Assembly: GCF_025153525.1 (NCBI RefSeq)
Contig: NZ_JANZNR010000003.1
Coordinates: 248,001 to 312,000 of the forward strand
DNA: 64,000 nucleotides
Direction of reading: 5' to 3'
DNA from: Psychroserpens sp. SPM9
GTDB lineage: Bacteria > Bacteroidota > Bacteroidia > Flavobacteriales > Flavobacteriaceae
Shown piece after piece: positions 45,138 through 53,809 of the stretch. Position 1 is the stretch's first letter. The number at the start of each line of letters is the position of its first letter. The position numbers and the translations under genes are program-made. Under the pieces are notes generated by a model. That model searched no databases. It saw only the letters and a list, made by a program, of their open reading frames with translations, and was not told the origin of the DNA.

Positions 45138-45656
45138 ATGAAAAAATTAATGTTATTAGCTGCAGTTGCAGTTTTTGGATTAACAAGCGTAAATGCACAA
45201 GATGATGACAGTAATGCATTGTCTGAAGGAAGTATCGTTATTGAAGCGAACACAGGTTCTTGGACTACAGGTAGTACAGCAATCTCTTTAACATCCATTG
45301 ATGGAGAAACACAATGGTCTGCAGGTGGTGAAGTAGGATATTTCATCAAAGACAACTTAGCGATTAAAGCTGGTTTAGGATACTCAGATTTAGGAGAAGA
45401 CTTTTCAGTATTTAGTTACAAAGTAGGAGCTAAGTACTATATTGGTGGTGAATTTCCAGTGGGAGTTGATTATACAGGATCTAGCATTAAAGATGCTGAA
45501 GAGAATCCTTCTTACGTAGGTGTTGAAGGTGGTTACGCATGGTTTCCTGCATCAAATGTTAGCATCGAGCCTAAGTTACGTTACAATGTCTCAATGAACG
45601 ATGAGTTTTATGAAAGCGCATTTCAATTCTTAGTTGGATTTGCAATTCATTTCTAA
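45138..45656 (+). CDS. Outer-membrane beta-barrel protein
   Basis: 172 residues with a signal peptide (MKKLMLLAAVAVFGLTSVNA) and repeated amphipathic strands: SIVIEANTGSWTTG, WSAGGEVGYFIKDNLAIKAGLGYSD, SYKVGAKYYIGGEFPVGVDY, SYVGVEGGYAWFPASNVSIEPKLRY, and the end FQFLVGFAIHF with a terminal Phe. This is an OmpX/OmpA-like small barrel of the outer membrane beta-barrel (porin family) type. Function unknown. The next gene is a close relative in signal peptide; the two look like a tandem pair. Confidence 0.82.
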   Translation: MKKLMLLAAVAVFGLTSVNAQDDDSNALSEGSIVIEANTGSWTTGSTAISLTSIDGETQWSAGGEVGYFIKDNLAIKAGLGYSDLGEDFSVFSYKVGAKYYIGGEFPVGVDYTGSSIKDAEENPSYVGVEGGYAWFPASNVSIEPKLRYNVSMNDEFYESAFQFLVGFAIHF

Positions 45657-45671
45657 AATCACAAAAATAGT

Positions 45672-45706
45672 TTAAAAAAGGAAACCTTTATGGTTTCCTT
45701 TTTTTA
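45672..45706 (+). terminator. Intrinsic terminator after the first beta-barrel gene
   Basis: AAAAAAGGAAACC (45674-45686), loop TTTAT, GGTTTCCTTTTTT (45692-45704): a 13-bp perfect stem with a T-run. It separates the two beta-barrel genes, so each has its own transcript. Confidence 0.92.
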
Positions 45707-45768
45707 TGCAATAAATCGTTGAAACGTTAAATATTACCGATTAAAAGCATAAATATATGTTATTTTTC

Positions 45769-45799
45769 TTGTTTGATTAAAAAAATAGGTCTATGTTTG
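45769..45799 (+). promoter_or_regulatory. Flavobacterial promoter of the second beta-barrel gene
   Basis: TTG (45769-45771), 20-base spacer, then TATGTTTG (45792-45799), a perfect TAnnTTTG. The predicted start is about 40 bases before the ATG at 45847. Confidence 0.7.
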
Positions 45800-45846
45800 C
45801 CGACCAATTATTAAAAATATAAACCCAATTTTTAAACTTAATTATT

Positions 45847-46446
45847 ATGAAAAAAGTATTACTTATGGCTGCAGTAGCAGTATTCGGATTTACAAACGTA
45901 AATGCACAAGATGAAAACACAACAGGTGGTTTTACTAAAGGAGATGTATATGTTTCAGGAACAGTTGGATTTGATAGCCAGTCTCAAGATGAAGCAAAAA
46001 ATAACAACCTTAACTTTTCACCTTCAGTTGGTTATTTTGTATCAGAAAACATTGCATTAGAATTTAACTTATTATTTGGTTCTCAAAAGCAAGAAGTTGG
46101 AGATTTTGAACAAAAACAATCTCAATTTGGTGCTGGATTAGGTGCAACGTATTTCTTTACACCAGGTAGCCAGTTTTCATTTACTGTTGGTGCTGGAGTT
46201 GCTTATGTAAGCTCTAAAGAAGAAGAAGATGGTGTTGATGATGATTTTAAAGTGAATAGCTTCGGAATCGCAGTTTCTCCAGGTGTAAACTACTTTGTTT
46301 CAGATTGTTTTGCTTTAAGAGCATCAATTGGAGCATTATCTTACACAAGCTCTAAAGCTGATTTTGATGGAGCTGAAGCGCTTAACACTTTTGGTTTAAA
46401 CTTAGATTTATCTGATATCAACTTTGGTATCACTTACAAGTTCTAA
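45847..46446 (+). CDS. Outer-membrane beta-barrel protein
   Basis: 199 residues. Signal peptide MKKVLLMAAVAVFGFTNVNA differs from that of the preceding gene at only a few positions. The mature part has strands DVYVSGTVGFDSQS, FSPSVGYFVSENIALEFNLLFGS, QFGAGLGATYFFTPGSQFSFTVGAGVAYVSSK, GIAVSPGVNYFVSDCFALRASIGALSYTSS and FGITYKF at the end, the pattern of a small outer-membrane barrel. Likely a porin-like or structural protein; ligand unknown. It carries its own promoter and terminator. Confidence 0.85.
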   Translation: MKKVLLMAAVAVFGFTNVNAQDENTTGGFTKGDVYVSGTVGFDSQSQDEAKNNNLNFSPSVGYFVSENIALEFNLLFGSQKQEVGDFEQKQSQFGAGLGATYFFTPGSQFSFTVGAGVAYVSSKEEEDGVDDDFKVNSFGIAVSPGVNYFVSDCFALRASIGALSYTSSKADFDGAEALNTFGLNLDLSDINFGITYKF

Positions 46447-46467
46447 GCCTCACAAAATAGTTATAAG

Positions 46468-46495
46468 AACCGAAGCTCACGCTTCGGTTTTTTTA
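46468..46495 (+). terminator. Intrinsic terminator after the second beta-barrel gene
   Basis: AACCGAAGC (46468-46476), loop TCAC, GCTTCGGTT (46481-46489) and a T-run: 9-bp perfect stem with a compact loop. Confidence 0.9.
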
Positions 46496-46521
46496 TGCCC
46501 AAATTTTAATATATTTACTCT

Positions 46522-46947
46522 ATGAAGAAATTTATCATTATTAATGGTCCCAATATTAATTTGCTTGGCAAACGTGAAACGTCAATCTACGGAACGGAAA
46601 CATTTTCAGATTTTTACGATACACTGGTCAATAAGTTTCAAAATATAACGTTAGAACATTATCAATCTAATATCGAAGGCGAATTGATAGATAAGATTCA
46701 GGAGGTTGGCTATTCTTATGATGGAATCATTCTTAATGCTGCCGCTTATACGCATACGTCTGTAGGAATAGGCGATGCCGTTAAAGCTATTGAAACGCCT
46801 GTTGTTGAAGTCCATATTTCTAATACGTTTTCAAGAGAAGCGTTTAGACATCAATCTTACATTTCTCCTAATGCCAAAGGTGTCATTTTGGGTTTTGGCT
46901 TACAAAGCTACGTATTGGCTTTGCAAAGTTTTTTGGATGAGATCTAA
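46522..46947 (+). CDS. aroQ: 3-dehydroquinate dehydratase, type II
   Basis: 141 residues, the type II length. It removes water from 3-dehydroquinate in the shikimate pathway. Motifs: IINGPNINLLGKRETSIYG with the catalytic Tyr23, HYQSNIEGELIDKIQEVG, IILNAAAYTHTSVGIGDAV, and VEVHISNTFSREAFRHQSYISPNAKGVILGFG, which holds the catalytic His. The next frame begins 26 bp later and is probably co-transcribed. Confidence 0.95.
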   Translation: MKKFIIINGPNINLLGKRETSIYGTETFSDFYDTLVNKFQNITLEHYQSNIEGELIDKIQEVGYSYDGIILNAAAYTHTSVGIGDAVKAIETPVVEVHISNTFSREAFRHQSYISPNAKGVILGFGLQSYVLALQSFLDEI

Positions 46948-46972
46948 CAAACGCGTTCAAAATATTACAACT

Positions 46973-47452
46973 ATGAAATCTTTCGTATTGTTTTTAATAG
47001 GTTTGGTTTTTAGCTTTAGCTCTAAAGCTCAAACGGCTACGGATTTTGGTGTGAAAGGCGGACTCAATCTCACGTTTTTTAAAGTTACTGAAGCTAATTT
47101 TGGTCCGCGTGTTCAAACTGAAACTGGTTATTACGGAGGCATTTTTGTAGACTTTCATGTTAATGATTCCTTTTCGTTTCAACCTGAAATACTCTACATT
47201 GGCTTAGGCGAATTTAAATTTTTAAATGCACCTTTATATGCCAAATATGAAATGGCTCATAATCTGGACATCCTTTTAGGACCTAGTCTTAATTATTTCT
47301 TCGATTTTTTTACCAATAAATTTAAGATTCGAGGTGATGTAAGTTCCGCATACCATATCACTGAAGCTTTAGATGTGCATATAAAATACACGCTTGGCTT
47401 TCAGGAAATTTCTCCTAACGGACTCTTCTTCGGAATTGGATATAGGCTATAA
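46973..47452 (+). CDS. Porin-family outer-membrane beta-barrel protein
   Basis: 159 residues from the ATG at 46973, which gives a signal peptide (MKSFVLFLIGLVFSFSSKAQ). The frame is open 66 codons further upstream, but that portion lies inside aroQ and is not translated. The mature part reads DFGVKGGLNLTFFKV, GYYGGIFVDFHVNDSFSFQPEILYIG, KYEMAHNLDILLGPSLNYF, DVSSAYHITEALDVHIKYTLGFQ, and ends in FFGIGYRL, a small outer-membrane barrel. Co-transcription with aroQ appears fortuitous. A terminator follows. Confidence 0.8.
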   Translation: MKSFVLFLIGLVFSFSSKAQTATDFGVKGGLNLTFFKVTEANFGPRVQTETGYYGGIFVDFHVNDSFSFQPEILYIGLGEFKFLNAPLYAKYEMAHNLDILLGPSLNYFFDFFTNKFKIRGDVSSAYHITEALDVHIKYTLGFQEISPNGLFFGIGYRL

Positions 47453-47454
47453 AA

Positions 47455-47483
47455 AAAATGCGACTCGTTGAGAATCGCATTTG
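47455..47483. terminator. Bidirectional terminator between the beta-barrel gene and lpdA
   Basis: AATGCGA-CTCGTTGAGAA-TCGCATT is a 7-bp stem with an internal CTC/GAG extension. It lies between two convergent genes and is flanked by A- and T-rich sequence on both sides. Confidence 0.7.
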
Positions 47484-47509
47484 TATAGTAGTATGTTTTT
47501 TTGATTTTC

Positions 47510-48886
47510 TTATAAGTGAATCACTTCATCATAAGCATCAGCAACAGCTTCCATAACCGCTTCACTCATAGTTGGGTGAGGATGTATGGCTTTTAAAACT
47601 TCATGTCCTGTAGTTTCAAGCTTACGTCCTAATACGGCTTCAGCAATCATATCGGTCACACCTGCGCCAATCATATGGCATCCTAACCATTCGCCATATT
47701 TAGCATCAAAGATAACTTTAACAAAACCTTCTTTGTTTCCTCCAGCACTGGCTTTTCCAGATGCAGAGAACGGGAACTTTCCAACTTTAATATCTAGACC
47801 TTGTTCTTTTGCTTGCTTTTCGGTTAAACCTACACTTGCAATTTCTGGCGTACAATAGGTACAACCTGGTACATTTCCGTAGTCGATAGCTTCAACATGC
47901 TGACCAGCAATTTTTTCAACACATAAAATACCTTCCGCCGAAGCAACGTGTGCTAGAGCTTGTCCAGGTGTTACATCACCAATAGCATAGTAACCTGGAA
48001 TGTTGGTTTGGTAGTAATCATTGACTAAAATTTTATCTCTATCTACAGCAATACCAACGTCTTCTAATCCAATATTTTCGATGTTAGACTTGATGCCTAC
48101 AGCAGATAAAACCAAATCAGCTTCTAAAATTTCTTCTCCTTTTTTAGTTTTAACAGTCGCTTTAACACCTGTTCCTGAGGTATCAACCGAAGTTACTTCT
48201 GCAGAAGTCATAATTTTGATTCCGCTTTTCTTAAATGAACGTTCTAATTGCTTAGATACATCTTCATCTTCAACAGGTACGATACTAGGTAAATATTCAA
48301 CGATAGTGACTTCAGTACCTATAGAATTGTAGAAATAGGCAAACTCAACACCAATAGCTCCAGAACCAACTACAATCATTTTCTTTGGTTGTTTCTCCAG
48401 AGACATGGCTTGTCTGTAACCAATAACTTTTTTACCATCTTGAGGTAAACTTGGTAATTCACGAGAGCGCGCTCCAGTGGCAATGATGATATGATCTGCA
48501 CTGTAATCTTTTCCGTCGACTTCAACTTTTTTTCCAGTTTTAAGCGTACCGAAACCTTCAATGACATCAATCTTGTTTTTCTTCATTAAAAATTTCACAC
48601 CATTACTCATGCCTTCAGCAACACCACGACTACGTTTAACGACAGCAGTAAAATCTTTATCATATTCTTTAACTGATAGTCCGTAATCTTCAGCATGCTT
48701 TAAATATTCAAAAACCTGAGCAGATTTAAGTAAGGCCTTCGTTGGGATACAACCCCAATTTAGACAAACACCACCTAAACTTTCTTTCTCAATAACGGCT
48801 GTTTTAAATCCTAATTGAGATGCTCTAATTGCTGCAACGTAGCCTCCAGGACCACTACCAAGTACTATAATATCGTATTTACTCAT
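47510..48886 (-). CDS. lpdA: Dihydrolipoyl dehydrogenase
   Basis: 458 residues. FAD-binding GSGPGGYVAAIRASQLG, redox disulfide C41-x4-C46 in GGVCLNWGCIPTKALL, NAD-binding VVGSGAIGVEFAYFY, and the C-terminal active site HPHPTMSEAVMEA. It is the E3 component that re-oxidises lipoamide in the 2-oxoacid dehydrogenase complexes and the glycine cleavage system. None of the E1/E2 genes is in the window, so the enzyme is probably shared between complexes. Confidence 0.95.
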   Translation of the reverse strand: MSKYDIIVLGSGPGGYVAAIRASQLGFKTAVIEKESLGGVCLNWGCIPTKALLKSAQVFEYLKHAEDYGLSVKEYDKDFTAVVKRSRGVAEGMSNGVKFLMKKNKIDVIEGFGTLKTGKKVEVDGKDYSADHIIIATGARSRELPSLPQDGKKVIGYRQAMSLEKQPKKMIVVGSGAIGVEFAYFYNSIGTEVTIVEYLPSIVPVEDEDVSKQLERSFKKSGIKIMTSAEVTSVDTSGTGVKATVKTKKGEEILEADLVLSAVGIKSNIENIGLEDVGIAVDRDKILVNDYYQTNIPGYYAIGDVTPGQALAHVASAEGILCVEKIAGQHVEAIDYGNVPGCTYCTPEIASVGLTEKQAKEQGLDIKVGKFPFSASGKASAGGNKEGFVKVIFDAKYGEWLGCHMIGAGVTDMIAEAVLGRKLETTGHEVLKAIHPHPTMSEAVMEAVADAYDEVIHL

Positions 48887-48942
48887 GAGTCTTTTTTTGT
48901 CTTAATTTTAAGGTTACGAAGTTACAAAACCTAATTGTAATA

Positions 48943-49497
48943 TTAAAGGTCATCGGTAAAATGTCTGCGACCTTTTTCTTTACTGAATTTTTCTTGGTTA
49001 TAAGTTGCTGATTTTCCTTTAGGAATAGATAGGGATTTCCAATTCTTTCCTTGGTTTAACTTTCCCAAAAACACTAATTGTCCCACATGATATGCGTAAT
49101 GTGCCAATTGCCTGTTAATCGCTTCAGTTACCGTGTGTCCTTGATTCCTTATATATATGATGCGCTCCAAATCATTTGCAGTTAATGGTGTGATGGCGTC
49201 AAATAAACAAGCCCATCCATGGTTCCAGTAATGTAAAACTTCTGCTTTGCTTTTAAAGGAATCTTCAAATTCTGCATCGCGTTGTCGCCATTCTTTTTCA
49301 CCATCTTCAGTTAAAAAATGGGTCCATCTGCTTAACATATTTCCAACCATATGTTTAACAATAATGGCAATAGAGTTGGAGTCTTCAGCAAATTCATGCT
49401 TAATTTCATCAAATGTCAAAGCAGTAATGGTTTTGTCTCCAAGTGATTTATAATATTCAAATTGTTTGGTGACACTTATTAGATAAGAATTTTCCAT
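48943..49497 (-). CDS. DUF1572 (DinB superfamily) protein
   Basis: 184 residues of the DUF1572 group: YLISVTKQFEYYKSLGDKTITALTFDEI, SIAIIVKHMVGNMLSRWTHFLTEDGEKEWRQRDAEF and INRQLAHYAYHVGQLVFLGKLN with the metal-binding histidine pair. Part of the DinB superfamily of metal-dependent enzymes of mostly unknown substrate. Cytoplasmic. It is in the same direction as lpdA, which is 56 bp downstream. Confidence 0.88.
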   Translation of the reverse strand: MENSYLISVTKQFEYYKSLGDKTITALTFDEIKHEFAEDSNSIAIIVKHMVGNMLSRWTHFLTEDGEKEWRQRDAEFEDSFKSKAEVLHYWNHGWACLFDAITPLTANDLERIIYIRNQGHTVTEAINRQLAHYAYHVGQLVFLGKLNQGKNWKSLSIPKGKSATYNQEKFSKEKGRRHFTDDL

Positions 49498-49600
49498 AAC
49501 ACTTAATTTATAAGCATAAAAATAGCACTACAAAATCTTAAAAACGATGTTTAACGATAGTTAGATTTTATAATGCTATTGTATAATTTTTTATGAGTAC

Positions 49601-50083
49601 TTACTTCTCAGGTACAAATATGAGGGCAACACCATTAATACAATGACGCTTTCCTGTGGTTTGTCTTGGTCCATCATCAAACACGTGTCCAAGGTGTCCG
49701 CCACAAGTCGCACAATGTTCTTCAACGCGTGTATAACCTAAATGGTTGTCGGTAGAATAAGCAACATTACCTTTGATTTCACGATCAAAACTTGGCCAGC
49801 CTGTACCCGAATCAAATTTGTGTTTGCTTTTAAATAATGCCGTGTTACAAGCCGCACAATGAAAAGTACCTTTTCGGTATTCTTTATTAAGCGGACTCGT
49901 AAAAGCGCGTTCGGTACCAGCTTCTCTTAAGACGTAATATTGTTCGGCAGTTAATTCTTTTTTCCATTCATCATCAGTTTTTGATACAGGAAAGGTTGCT
50001 TTCACTTTGGCTTCTTTTTTTTGTGCTGACGAATTGCAGCTAAAAAACATGCTGAGTGTAAGTAATATTATTATCTTTTTCAT
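49601..50083 (-). CDS. msrB: Peptide-methionine (R)-S-oxide reductase MsrB
   Basis: 160 residues. The N-terminal signal has a lipobox (MFFSCNSSAQKK), so the enzyme is a lipoprotein of the envelope instead of the usual cytoplasmic form. MsrB features: FHCAACNTALFKSKHKFDSGTGWPSF and HCATCGGHLGHVFDDGP with the two CxxC zinc sites, and RHCINGVALIFVPE with the catalytic Cys. It repairs R-methionine sulfoxide in envelope proteins. Confidence 0.92.
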   Translation of the reverse strand: MKKIIILLTLSMFFSCNSSAQKKEAKVKATFPVSKTDDEWKKELTAEQYYVLREAGTERAFTSPLNKEYRKGTFHCAACNTALFKSKHKFDSGTGWPSFDREIKGNVAYSTDNHLGYTRVEEHCATCGGHLGHVFDDGPRQTTGKRHCINGVALIFVPEK

Positions 50084-50235
50084 GGTATAAAAATAAGGTG
50101 TTTTTTGAATATTTTAAGTCGGAATAAAAAACCAAAACTTACGAAAACGTTGTAAATTCAAATATCGCACTATATTAATACGAGTTGCCACTAAATTTAT
50201 TAATTTCACAATCTTAATACTAATTAACCAACAAT

Positions 50236-52173
50236 ATGCAAAACCAAAGTCGTGTAGTCATAGATGCGGTTTCTCCTCAAATTAATGGCGGAGAGTTTTT
50301 TATCAAACGCGTTCTTAATGAAATTGTAAATGTAGATGCTCATGTTTTAGTAGACGGCCATGATGTGATTGCCGCATCTGTTTTGTACAAACATGAGAGT
50401 CAGCGTAAATGGAATGAAGTACGAATGCAGCCTGTTGAAAATGATGAGTGGAAGGCAGCTTTTTTTGTTGAGAAACAAGGGTTTTATGCTTATAAAGTGC
50501 AAGGTTGGGTTGATTATGCACTCAACTGGCAACATGGTATAGAACGCAAGATTGACGATAATCAACATGTAAAATCTGAACTTTTAGAAGGGATAACGCT
50601 TTTAGAACCTTTATTAAAAAAAGCCTCTAAAGAAGAAAAGGAGTTTTTGCAGTCCTGTATCAATGATTTTGCTTCTGAAGCCAATTATGATGCCGCTGTG
50701 AATGCTGCTAAAAGTCAGGAGCTTCATCAGATTTTTGTGAAATATCCTGAAAAGCACCTTGCGAACGAATCAAAAACGTTTGAGATTTATGTCGATAGAA
50801 AAAAAGCAAGGTTTAGTACCTGGTATGAATTTTTTCCACGTTCTGCTTCAGAAGTTGAAGGGCAACACGGAACCTTTAAAGACTGTGAACGCTTATTGCC
50901 AAGAGTGGCGAAAATGGGGTTTGATACCTTGTATTTTCCACCAGTGCATCCCATTGGAGAAGTAAACCGAAAGGGAAAAAACAACACGACCGAAGCTCAG
51001 GACGGCGACGTGGGTTCTGCCTGGGGAATTGGTTCTAAACATGGTGGTCATAAAGATTTACATCCGCAATTAGGATCGGTAAAAGATTTTAAAAGTCTGA
51101 TCAAAAAAGCGAAAGATCTCAATATTGAAATTGCCATGGATTACGCTTTGCAGGCTGCGCCAGATCATCCATGGGTAACCTCGCATCCCGATTGGTTTAA
51201 ATGGCGTCCCGATGGGACTGTTCAATATGCAGAGAATCCTCCAAAAAAATACCAAGATATTTTGCCTATTTACTGGGAAAGTAAGGATTATAAAAACCTC
51301 TGGGAAGAATGTTTAGATGCAATGCTCTATTGGATTGATTGTGGAATTCATGTGTTTCGCGTTGATAATCCGCATACAAAACCTTACTATTTCTGGAACT
51401 GGCTCATTTCCGAAGTCAAGAAAAAACATCCAGATGTGATTTTTCTGGCAGAAGCATTTACCAAACCTAAAGTGATGCAACGTCTCGCTAAAGAAGGATA
51501 TACACAGTCTTACACTTATTTTACTTGGCGAGATAATAAGCATGAACTGATGACTTATATGAATGAGTTAACGCAGACTGAAATGCGTGACTATATGCAG
51601 CCAAACTTCTGGCCAAATACTCCAGATATTAATCCGTTTCATTTACAAGGTGCTAACGAGTCAAAATACCTTCAGCGTTATGCTCTGGCAGCAACACTGA
51701 GTTCTAGTATTGGTATTTACGGACCAGTATTTGAGCAAATGATTAGTGATGCTATTCCTGGAAAAGAAGAATATTATATGTCTGAGAAATTTCAACTCAA
51801 ACATTACGATTGGTTCAAGGACAATAAACTAACCTTATTGATTTCAAAAATCAATACCATTAGACATGAAAATGAAGCCTTGCAACAAACCAATAATATT
51901 AAGTTTTGCACTATTGAAAATGATAATTTGCTGGCGTTTTATAAGTGGAATCAAGACCGTTCGAATGAGTTGTTAATCATCATTAGTCTGGATCAATACT
52001 ATTCGCAACAGGCGAATGTGCAACTACCATTACAAGACTTAGGTATTCATCACGGACAACAACTTCGTGTTGAAGATTTGGTAACAGGAAGTAGCTATAA
52101 CTGGCACAGTGAATGGAATTTTGTAGAGTTGCATCCAACGCTTCCATTTCATATCTTTAAGATAAATAAATAA
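50236..52173 (+). CDS. glgE: Alpha-1,4-glucan:maltose-1-phosphate maltosyltransferase GlgE
   Basis: 645 residues. An N-terminal all-beta domain (DUF3416; residues 5-200) precedes a GH13 barrel: GFDTLYFPPVHPIG, VGSAWGIGSKHGGHKDLHPQLG, AMDYALQAAPDHPWV, FRVDNPHTKP with nucleophile D377, and FLAEAFTKP with the acid E406. The FRVDNPHTKP sequence and NPPKKYQDI are typical of GlgE. It adds maltosyl units from maltose 1-phosphate to a glucan end. The maltokinase gene starts 1 bp after its stop. Confidence 0.92.
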   Translation: MQNQSRVVIDAVSPQINGGEFFIKRVLNEIVNVDAHVLVDGHDVIAASVLYKHESQRKWNEVRMQPVENDEWKAAFFVEKQGFYAYKVQGWVDYALNWQHGIERKIDDNQHVKSELLEGITLLEPLLKKASKEEKEFLQSCINDFASEANYDAAVNAAKSQELHQIFVKYPEKHLANESKTFEIYVDRKKARFSTWYEFFPRSASEVEGQHGTFKDCERLLPRVAKMGFDTLYFPPVHPIGEVNRKGKNNTTEAQDGDVGSAWGIGSKHGGHKDLHPQLGSVKDFKSLIKKAKDLNIEIAMDYALQAAPDHPWVTSHPDWFKWRPDGTVQYAENPPKKYQDILPIYWESKDYKNLWEECLDAMLYWIDCGIHVFRVDNPHTKPYYFWNWLISEVKKKHPDVIFLAEAFTKPKVMQRLAKEGYTQSYTYFTWRDNKHELMTYMNELTQTEMRDYMQPNFWPNTPDINPFHLQGANESKYLQRYALAATLSSSIGIYGPVFEQMISDAIPGKEEYYMSEKFQLKHYDWFKDNKLTLLISKINTIRHENEALQQTNNIKFCTIENDNLLAFYKWNQDRSNELLIIISLDQYYSQQANVQLPLQDLGIHHGQQLRVEDLVTGSSYNWHSEWNFVELHPTLPFHIFKINK

Positions 52174-52174
52174 A

Positions 52175-53806
52175 ATGGCTAAAAAAGCAACGCAACCGAC
52201 AACATTACAACCACCTTATAATTTTGATGATAAGTGGGAAGAGCTTCTTGAAAACAAACAGTTTATCAAGGTGTTTTTGTCGGATGTGTTAGAAGATTAT
52301 ATTATCAAGCAACGTTGGTATGGCGGCAAAGCCAGTCAGCTTAAATACATTGAACTGGCTGAATATTTTAGAATTCAGCAGCATGGCGAAGTCTATTACG
52401 GACTCATTTTAGAAGTCAATTTTACCGAAGCCTTTTACCAGCATTATTTTTTACCAATTGCTTTTGTCTCCGACGAGAATTTTGCGCAAGACGATCGTAT
52501 TTTGCCTATTAGTATTCAAGATCAGGAAGGTTTCATTATAGATGCTATGAACCTGGAAGCCTTTAGAAAAGTTGTCTTTGAACGTATTTTAACAGCGCTA
52601 CCTAAAGATAAAACGCGAGTACGTTATCATAAAAGTGAACTGTTTAAAGATTGCCAGTACGAGTCTTCACGATTCATGGGAATGGAGCAAAGTAACACCT
52701 CAATCGTTTATAACGAAAAATATGTATTGAAGTTTTTCAGACGTATTTATGCCGACCGTAATCCTGACTATGAAATGAGTCGGTTTTTATCAGATAAGAA
52801 AGATTTTAAAAACACACCAGCTTATTTGGGAAGTATTCAGATTAAAGATCAGGAAAACACCAATATTACTATTGGATTAATGCAAGAAATGGTCGAAAAT
52901 CAAGGCGATGCTTGGGAATACATGCTATCCGAATTTCATAAAGTATTTTCAAACTTAGAATACAAGAAAATCAAGGTTTCAAAATTACCAAGAACCGAAG
53001 ATTTTGGTCGCCTTCAAATTATAGATGTACCGCCAGAAATTATAGATTGGGTAGGACTAAATGTATTTACTAAGATTCAAACACTGGCAAAGCGTACAGC
53101 AGAAATGCACATTGCTTTAGGGAGTGAGTTTGAAGATACAGCCTTTACACCAACACATTTTAATGGCGATTATACGGTTTGGTTAAAAAATAGGTTGCTC
53201 TATCAATTTCAAAACAGATTAAATACCATAGAGAATAGTTTGCATAAACTAGACGGATTGGCTTTAGAGTTAGCGCACGAATTTCTGGATAAGAAAAATG
53301 AAATCAGAAAGCGGTTTGTTAATTTCGACTGGACCAAATTAAAAGGAGAACGCATACGTGTTCATGGGGATTATCACTTAGGGCAAGTATTGGTTAAAGA
53401 TGATGACTTCTATATTCTCGATTTTGAAGGAGAACCCGAAAGCACCATCCGTGACCGGAAAGTGAAGCAACCACCATTAAAGGATGTTGCCGGTTTGTTT
53501 AGGTCATTTCATTATGCTATTTATGCGACAATTTTTAACAATATTGAATTGTATAAACAAGAACAAGCAGAACTTTTTGAAGCAGGTGAAATACTTTACC
53601 AATACTTAAAAGGGGTCTTTTTAGGAACTTATATTATCAAAATTCAAGAAGCCAATTTAAATATTGGTTATAATCAAGAGCGTATATTTTTACTAAAATA
53701 TGCAATGCTCGAAAAAGCAGTCTATGAATTAGGCTACGAACTAAATTCACGTCCGCGTTGGGCAGTCATTCCCTTAAAAGGAATTTCAAATATCATTAAT
53801 AACTAG
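52175..53806 (+). CDS. Maltokinase
   Basis: 543 residues, phosphotransferase fold. The N-terminal cap (QRWYGGKASQLKYIELAEYFRI) and the kinase core (IVYNEKYVLKFFRRI, VHGDYHLGQVLVKDD with D399, YILDFEGEPE with D416) match maltokinase, which phosphorylates maltose to maltose 1-phosphate. In many bacteria it is fused to trehalose synthase; here it is stand-alone and no TreS is in the cluster. Its stop is 3 bp before glgB. Confidence 0.88.
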   Translation: MAKKATQPTTLQPPYNFDDKWEELLENKQFIKVFLSDVLEDYIIKQRWYGGKASQLKYIELAEYFRIQQHGEVYYGLILEVNFTEAFYQHYFLPIAFVSDENFAQDDRILPISIQDQEGFIIDAMNLEAFRKVVFERILTALPKDKTRVRYHKSELFKDCQYESSRFMGMEQSNTSIVYNEKYVLKFFRRIYADRNPDYEMSRFLSDKKDFKNTPAYLGSIQIKDQENTNITIGLMQEMVENQGDAWEYMLSEFHKVFSNLEYKKIKVSKLPRTEDFGRLQIIDVPPEIIDWVGLNVFTKIQTLAKRTAEMHIALGSEFEDTAFTPTHFNGDYTVWLKNRLLYQFQNRLNTIENSLHKLDGLALELAHEFLDKKNEIRKRFVNFDWTKLKGERIRVHGDYHLGQVLVKDDDFYILDFEGEPESTIRDRKVKQPPLKDVAGLFRSFHYAIYATIFNNIELYKQEQAELFEAGEILYQYLKGVFLGTYIIKIQEANLNIGYNQERIFLLKYAMLEKAVYELGYELNSRPRWAVIPLKGISNIINN

Positions 53807-53809
53807 CTT

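Noticed and set aside
45138-46446. Duplicate of one barrel gene
   Set aside because: Only the signal peptides are alike; the mature barrels differ in length and strand sequence, so simple duplication is not supported.
46775-46973. Long N-terminal extension of the porin-family gene
   Set aside because: It overlaps aroQ in another frame; the signal peptide begins at 46973.
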